A DNA stretch of 64,000 nucleotides. Source: Varroa destructor. Taxonomy: Eukaryota; Arthropoda; Arachnida; Mesostigmata; Varroidae. Under the pieces are notes generated by a model. The model did not search any database. It saw only the letters and a program-made list of their open reading frames with translations, and was not told the origin of the DNA. The stretch covers positions 36,773,042-36,837,041 of the forward strand of contig NW_019211456.1 in NCBI RefSeq assembly GCF_002443255.2, given 5' to 3'. The translations under genes and the position numbers were made by a program. The first letter of the stretch is position 1. Each line of letters begins with the position of its first letter. This document shows, one piece after another, positions 50,201-59,200 of this stretch.

Positions 50201-53200
50201 AACACCGCATAAAAATAAACCGTGGTGCTTTAACTGTTGGTAAAGGCTGCGCTGATTGGTCCACTACGATACATATTACTACAAAGACTTTTTGATCAAC
50301 AAGCAAATCAAAAAGCTAACAACTATCGTATCATCGCATAATATCGGGTAAAATAGATTCACAAATCAATTGTTAACCGTCATTCTAGCGCCCTACGCCA
50401 TTTGGACATATTAAAGGCGCCGAAAAGATGATCTACTTAGTATATTATATTTAAATTTTCGAATAAATAATCGCAAAAAGGGTGTTATTCCGAATCCTCA
50501 AACATGAAACTAACGAATAATAAGTAAATAGATTGCTGCTTAAAAGGCTTTGTATATATTGAGGTCACCACACACTCACCTGTTCCAAAATTATTATAAC
50601 TCTCTTTCGCTTTTCTGAGGTGGCGCTAGGATCAAAGAATGGTGCCAGTGCATCGTTGCTCATCTTCGTGCGACTATCATCCTTCATGCGCAACTGGCCT
50701 CGAATACGCGCTCCGGCATTAGGCGAAAAATTAAAAAGAGCTGCTGGCGTATCATAGTCCAGCGCCCACACGACCTTTATGATCTCGCCATTGCCGAATT
50801 CTAGCTCCACCTATGATACCATTTGAACGAAGGTAAAAATGAACGAAAAGGATGGGGTTGCTTATTTATCAACATTAAGGCAGCGATTACACAAAGCCGT
50901 TACTTTAATCAAATATGAGAAATAAGAAAATATAGTTTCTCTTAAAGAGCACAGGTGATTGACAACGGCCGATCTGATATCCTAGTGAATAACTGTAGCG
51001 GTGCTCACCTCCTCGAACTTCGAGTCAACTGGTCGCACTTTTAGCTTTAAGTGATTACTGCTAAAGGTGACAACGCGATCTTTGAGAAGGAATGACCCGA
51101 TCCGGACTTCCTTCGCTTTTACAGAGAAAACGCCCTTATCGATCTCACTTGGTTCCCTGACGATAGTTACTAAAACCGAGCACAAGGACAAGCGTTAATA
51201 CAACTTCATATGAACAATAATGGGGTATATGTAGATATGTGTATATCCCCATCAAAGAGTCACCCGCAAAAAAGCTGCATACAGCTTTTATGATTTTTGT
51301 AATAATTCAAGTAAAACGTTTCTCTTTTCTAAAATTCTTATTTCTATATAGTTTACATAACACCAAAGGCAGGTCTAAACATTGCCGCTACATCAAGTTT
51401 TAGCCGTTTTATATTTGTTTGTTTACCTGTGTTTGCCGACAGAGAGAGAAGTTTTAGAACATTTTATGTTATGAACACCCCAACGACAAGATCTTCTCAC
51501 GCTAAACGTATTAACTTGGACCAGATCATAGTAATTATACAATATATTTCGCTTTAAAAAAGGCTGAGTTTTAGGTCTGTTAGAGAAAACCCAGATAAGT
51601 CCAGTGGAATTCACCTCGGCTAGACCTTCTAGTGAGTGCAAATCCTTAACGCTAAATCAAAAGGTAATTTCGAATAATTTTATATTCGCAGAGTAAAGGT
51701 AGCCGAACGCGTTAGAAGACGATTTTTTTTAGCACTTCAGTGAAATGGGCTCCCTTGATGTTATGCGTTTCATCCAAATACTGGCGATTTCTTTCATATA
51801 CATCTATCCCTAAAATAGCGGCGCCAATACTAGAAGTTTGTTCACCGTCCGTGGATTAAAAGAAGTCAAGTGGAAATATGTTATAATGTCTGAAGAGCCA
51901 TTAGATGTCACTCCGCCAAAAGATCGGCCGCTAAACCAAGTGATTCTTTAATTATGCGAGTGTTGAACTATCTTGCTGAAACCACATGTTCTGCAAACAT
52001 GTCGACGATTTTGGCTACAGGGAAGCGTCACGTCGTCTTCAAACAAAGAGTTTTGTCAATAAACACAGTCAATAATGCCTTCGGCTCACATGCCGCACTA
52101 GACAATAAATTCTTTAAGATGTAAATTTCTTTCGTGAATAGCCCGGGGATTCTCAGTTTACAACAATTCACCGACAGTTGACAAAATATCTGTGGCGTCA
52201 TTTAAAAAATAGGGTCAGATTTATGCGAAAAAAAACCTGGGTGAAGCGAATAGATTTATATGAGGAACGCCAAGTGAATTCCCCTTATTTGTGTTGTATT
52301 TAAATAAAATCCTAAATGTGTAAAATTTATGATAAAAGGCTTACATAATGCAGTTTTTTTATTGGCGTCATTTTGCAGTTGCTCCCAACCAGATGTCGGT
52401 ACTTGTGTAATACAACAATAGTAGCACATATTAATGTAATCCACATTACGAGATGAACTTAAGTTAGACATTTCGACAATAATACTTCTTAAAATTGGCT
52501 ATAAGTATATTTAAAAATGAATGCCGCTTGTGTTCGAGTACAAATATTCTACGAATGAAACTAATGTTCGCAAAAAATCCACAAACCCGGACAGAAGTGA
52601 TCGGCGAGATCCGACTTCGAGTTATCGTGGTGGCCAGTCGAGCCTGATCCATCTTGTAGACCTCCATGATGAGGATAGAGATGCATCTTTTTCGCTGGGC
52701 TACCCCCATCTTCGTCCTCGATCATCACAACGGAGTCTCCACTACCAATCCCAGATTGCGCTGCACTCCTACGACCCTTGTTCTGTCCACAACAAAGAAA
52801 ACGAACACACGATCATTGATATTATAAGTTCAAACTATCGACACATATATCAGTTGGGCATGAAAGTTTCATAACCCAGTTCTAAAGTATCAGAGAATTC
52901 TTTTAGAATATAGAAAAAACTGGTTACGTCAATAAGACTTCCTTGACATTCTCCTTTTGAAGTTCCTACTGCCTGTTAAGGCAATTTTTCTATGCTATTA
53001 GAAGTAATATACGGAATTCAAATTTTTTTGAATCCCTAGATTTGATAATTTTAACCTGATGCTTTGCACACTAGCATCCGTTATGACTGCTTAGTGTCCA
53101 CCATCGGATACTGATTGCAAAACGGCTTTGGCATACTCGGACAAATCGTGATTATTCTCGTCGGTGGAGTGATAAACGTAATATTCTATATTATACCATA

Positions 53201-56200
53201 CATAACTTCACGAGACGCGTTAAAGGTAAGGTCTTAGGATTCATAGGGTTATTTCGGACATATTAGTGATTGCGCTACACATAATATTTTTAAAACGGCG
53301 ACGAACGTCCTCAGTAAACAGTGGCGTAACCCGCTAGCAGGTAAAATTTGTTACGAGTTGTTCAGGGCAATCCCATGGCTCTGTTCAGAAGCGAGACTTT
53401 TGTTCGGGTCAGCCGATCGACCATAATGCTCACCTCATACCGCATATCTGATATCTCTCATTCAATAGTTCCGAGATAGTAGAATGTAACCTGGTCAGAG
53501 CCTGAGTTTGTCATACATGAAGGCAACTGCTTCCGTCGACAATTAACTCGTCTGCATAGAGGACGACCTTCACCTTTTGAACCCTGTACTGTCCACCTGG
53601 CGTATTCAGACATAGGCACTCGGGTATCTAAGTCATTTCCAAGAAGGAAAACCCCTGACACAGCAACTGACGTTCGTCCTCTGTCTGTTCATTTAACGCT
53701 GCGCTGAGCAATGACATTCTTTAAGGTACGGAGGCACCATTTGTATAGTTGGCGCTCGGTCTCTCCAATGTGAATAGCTGGGTTCTTCTTACACTAGCAT
53801 ACACCTTCGATTGATTACTTTGAACGCTGCCATCAGGAGCTCCGCTGCAGGTTGTATGTTGCTAGTAGTTTAAAAACATCTTGGACATGGCGAGTCAGGC
53901 GATAATCGTAATAAAACCGAAGTCGCTGTCTCCCTAACTGGGATGAGCAAACCAGCCGTCATGTCAACGAGACGACGCGCATAAACTTATTATGATATTA
54001 AACGACGCTGACAAAACGTCATGAGCCCTTCCAGGACCCGCTTCGTTTCTAATTTACGCTGTAAAGGTTTCTCTCTTAGCAAGCTAATCGTAAGGAGACT
54101 TTGAGGAATCTAACAGGAATTCATGCATGAAGCTGTTCTTTCACACAAAGAGACTGATTCGTTCCGACTTCCTTGATTTTATTCACCGCTGTAAATACAT
54201 CTGTTACGAAGCGTTTTGAAATTCCAGGTACTAATGGTACAAACGAATTTGGAAGTTCGTAAAATCCTGAAGTCTACTCTATAGCAATAAATCCCAAAGC
54301 TTCGATTCAGATAACGAGCGGTCTCCGTTCGAGGGTCTTAAAGGCAACAGCTCATCGATGAGTACCTTACCAAATTTCGACATTTTTTTGGACTATTTCA
54401 GCTCGGGTCGGAAGCCTTCACTGTCGAACCTCGTTGTAGTGAATCACCAGCGCTACACGTATCCATGCAATTCATTTGCACCCTTTACTTGGAAATCTTT
54501 TTTTTTTTCTAGGAAATATTGGATTTGCTTTGCGATGTTCTATGCAATATTTTTAACTATATCACCCAGATAACACGACTTCATATTTTGCGACTTATAG
54601 AGTACAATATCGAAAAGCACACTCTCCAGAGTTGCCCCTTTGGCAAGTATCTCTTCTAAGGGGAGGCAGTCCGATATAAAAAGAGGCTGACAGAGACAGA
54701 AAGAGATAGGATATGCAGCGCGGGTACTCTCAAATTTTATACATTTATAGGCCTGCATGTAGGAAGACGGCTCTTAGGACATTTGAAATTTCGAGGAGCT
54801 TTTCTATTTCGGTCGCTACACTATTTTTTAATCAATTTTTGCAGCTGCGCGAACCGCAGTGGGTGCTTTAACTGCATGAGCTCCTCTAACGCTGCTCGAT
54901 ATTACCACCGCCCACAACCTACATGGTCTTTGCCGATGGATGCACTTAACGGGTGATTTCCTGACATTTTCATCTTTCTAGTCGTAGTTGACGAGCGTCG
55001 ACTTGCCTTTGAGGATTTTCAATTCTTTTTCTAATGCAGTATCGCGCTGCAATAGTACTGTAATGCAGGCCGCGATTTTGCTTTTTAGTTACGTGCTGTC
55101 CGCACATTTCATTGCTCGGATGACCAACTTGCTACAGGCAACCTATATAGACAACGCGACTAGTTCCTCAGTGGCACAGTCCATCTCATCAGCTGGTTCA
55201 CATCATGCAGCATAAAACACTGTATTGCATCCAGTACAGCACAGGCTAAAAAAGCCTCTATGCTTCCGAGTTTTAGGCCTGACATTGCCGTTAAACGTTC
55301 CATCAGACGGCTGGTTCCCTACACGAAACGGGGTTATAAGGAGCTACACTCTTTTATCAAATCGCACAGACGGAAGATGACTCGATCTTTTTGACTAACG
55401 GTTCTCTGACGTCAAAGATTATTGCGCTCGTCTTCGTTCGCGTTCGATTCAAGGGCTCAGAGTCACTCTGTTGTTCAGTGCCGCTGTTCCAATAGACATG
55501 TTTCGTAGATTTCACTGTAGTAACCCAGTCGCACGACGCGACATGTCGAATGCACCTGCAGATTGGTCCTTTGTCATAATATTATGTTTCTTTTATGTCT
55601 AGATCGCTGTTTATCCAAGGTTGACACTACAAATGTCAATGATAAGCACACAATGAGTTACCCTTACATCGAGATCCGTAATGGTTCTATACAATAGTGT
55701 TTGTTCTCGAGCGCTGCGTGTTGAATAGACAAAAACAAAATTTATTTTAACAAGAATGAATGTGGGTTAGATCGGGTATATGAAAAACCATGAAAGAGTA
55801 TGAACATACGACTTGTCAACGTTTAACCTCCTAAGTTTCATATTTCTAGGGATACGCAAGTGCCTTGACACAGTCCACAGCACTTCTCAGATAAATACAC
55901 GGTCACTGAAAACCATAGTCACCACCTTTTAGCATGCACGCAACAGAAATTTACATCACACTTCATAATCCTCACCTTAGCTACTTAGAAATTCGACCAT
56001 CATAATTGACCCCGGCGTACGACAAATCGATCAATAAAGCAAACAACTTGGTGCATTATGTATTGCCATAGTTGGCTTAATTTCAGAATTAAAACTGAAT
56101 ACATAAAAACTAGCCTTCATTATTGACTTCAACCAGAGTGAATATTACGCTGTTTCTAACCCGCCCGTAAGCATTTGTTAGGTTTTACTTATCAAGCGAG

Positions 56201-59200
56201 GCAAATGTTTCATACAGATCAATCGCAGACTATTAAATTATTTCAGCAAAATGGCCGCCCATTGTGTGCATATGACGAAACGCTAAGTCACAGCCGCGTT
56301 CAACCATACGATACCTGAATATTTGATGTCCACATAGAATCATGCGATTTTTGCTAGAAATAGAAAAAATTCGCTATTCTTAACGTCGGATTTCGAATCG
56401 GCGATTAGCAGATTGGGTAGATGGTTGTTTTTGTTGTGGTTGTTGAGGCTATCAATCGAATTCCATTGTCAATTCGGTTATCGGCGATTACTCTTACTCA
56501 CTGTATGCAATATGGCAAGGTCGGCGGGTTTTCGAATCATCGGTGACTTATCCATATTTTCTCCAAAATTCGGTTTCAACGCCATAAAGCTATCTATACG
56601 AATTAGCTGCAAACATCTGATGGGTCCAGCGCCGGAACACTTGCCGGGGCGGTGTCACGTTTCTTAACGTGCTGCCTTATTTCGAAGAAGGATAACAAGC
56701 ACAACAACGCATCGTATTTTCGACGATCACACACATGTATAACAATTACTACGGTGCTCACACCCACTCACAGTCATACGAGATACTCTGAAGGAACCCG
56801 AAGGTAGACAAATACAGATATCACTTTGGTCAAACGTTAACGAGCGATGACGCAGCCTTTAGCCCTCAGCTAGAAATCATTTCAATAGCGGTGTCTATAC
56901 CGGCATGGTGTTGTCGTCGACGTTGTCCGTGTTGAATAGCACGTTGGCTGCCTTCTGAAGAATCCCCCAACCCGCCGCGGTCGAACTGCGCTTCACTGCC
57001 GATCTGCTCATTGGACAGCGGCGCGAGGTAGCAAAACGCATCAGATCAATAATCCGATTTCACCGTAAGATGAGAACCGTCAGGTCAGGAAGAACACCAG
57101 CCCGCTTCTTTCGGCCCAACGACAATACTGCTCAACGCCTGTTGCTACTATAATCAATAAAAATTCTTCAGCCCGTAATAAAAACTACACACTGTGACAA
57201 TAGCGTAGCTAAGCAAGGTAAGTACGGCCACTTAATACTCGGGCAAATTCTGGGAAGAAAATGGTGGCCACGGCGCTCCCTCTGCGCGAACCAAAACAAA
57301 TATGGCCGAAGGCGCGAACTTTCGAATTCAATTTCACAGATGTTCAGTAATACCGATGTTTCAATATACGCACAATCTAAATAAGTTGATTAGTTTTCTG
57401 TTGTACCTTTAGTTGACGTTGTTGCGAGCAATCTAACCCAAACCCATGTAAACACACCCTCATCATGTAGGGTACGCAGTTGGAAAAAAATTAAGCAGAC
57501 GTTTGGTAGTCTTGTCTAAATGTTTTTCTTGATTTGTTATGTAACATATGTTAATTGGTCAGTCAATATACAGCATATATTCCTTCGTCTCATGGAGTTA
57601 GAAACCCACTGACAGTCAACGAGTAACACAATAAAGAACAGCAGTTCCTAATAAAAGATAAACAACTTTGAAGTTGGTTTCTATGTGAGGGTGTGACCAT
57701 AAAAATTAGCCGAACCGAGTTAGATTTAATATACTAGGCCTACAGTGAATCTGACGAGCAAACTGATTTTTTTTTTTAAATTTGCTAAATATTTCTAGTT
57801 TTCAAGTAAAAAAGACAAAAACGCTCTCCGAAATATTACATATACCGCCTCTTGATGTTCTTAAAAAAGACAAATACACACACATAACACATCGAGTATT
57901 TTAACGCTATTGGCTCAAGAGGCAAATCCAAAATATTCTATAATTTCGCAGTTCGTAATTTACCTCGACGGTTTCAACGAGAGAGGACTTAACTGTAAAT
58001 AACTATGGAAAATGTCATCGTGATCAATTTAAGTAACCATCGCCTCCTGTTTTATTTAAAATCCGAAATACCTACATTGTTCACATCATCCAACACATTA
58101 GACCGAATTTAATTATAGAACACTAAAGCAAGTAATTAGCAAGCATACATCATTATCCCATATACGCTTGTGTTTACCTTGACTCGTTAACTATTTTGAA
58201 GTTTCTTCATATTTAATTCTCGCTTTTTGTCGCTCAGGAAATATTTTTCCTGTAGTTCTTTACTCTCTCAGTACTAGTCAACCGGGTCCGTGGTGTTTAA
58301 TTGGCTAAGCTAACTTCTGAACTCTTTAAAGTATTGAACATTAGTAGGGTCCCAGATGTACGTAACAAGGTCTTTTACTATTATCTGCAACGATGCCTGT
58401 GGAGTCTTATAAATTCAGATAAACAAAACTCCACTTGTACATCATCACTTTAAAAGAGAAACTCTTTACCAAAATGGCTTATGTAGAAGTTTTTAATGAA
58501 TGCTTTCGAAGCTTACCTTTGCAGGTGCGCGTGGCTTTTTTGCCTTTGTAACCTTCATTGTTGGAGTCCGAATTTGAGGCGTCTGAGAAGGACTAGCCAA
58601 TGGGTACTGCGCCGGGGTTACACTAAAAGGTTAATTGATTTGAATAATCATGTTAATCATTGTACCAGCCACCTTTAGCACCTCGATGCCGCTACGTAAC
58701 TACGACAGTGAGAAATCGTGGCATGCGTTTTTCGTCAAGCATACCCAACTCACCTATGGGGTCGCGGTACGCAGTTGTTGTTATTGTTGTTATTTGAATA
58801 AAACGTCTGTTGACTGTTGTTCTGTTGAGGTTGATGCGGGGGCAATAGCTGAACGGGCGAGCCGCTCGGAGCTAGTACAACACGAACAACGGACCTGGGT
58901 GAATGGAACACAGGCCTTGGCTGCTGCTGATGCAACAATTGCGGATGCTGTAACAACTGTTGAGGCTGCTGAGGTTGGCTTTGCTGTTGCTGCTGCTGCT
59001 GTTGTTGTTGTTGTTGCAACACTTGCGGTTGTTGTTGCTGCTGATGAACAACGTGTTGCTGAAGGCCCTGTTGTTGTACTATTTGAGATTGTTGCTGTTG
59101 AGGCACTTGAATCGTTTGCTGCAGAGTCTGCTGCTGCTGGCTTTGCTGCTGCTGCTGCTGCTGCTGCTGAGACGAGTAGAAATCGTGCACCTGCAACCCT

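Noticed and set aside
52521..52874. 117-codon plus-strand ORF
   Set aside because: It is antisense to the SIM exon. The minus frame has splice sites in phase with both neighbours and a recognisable motif.
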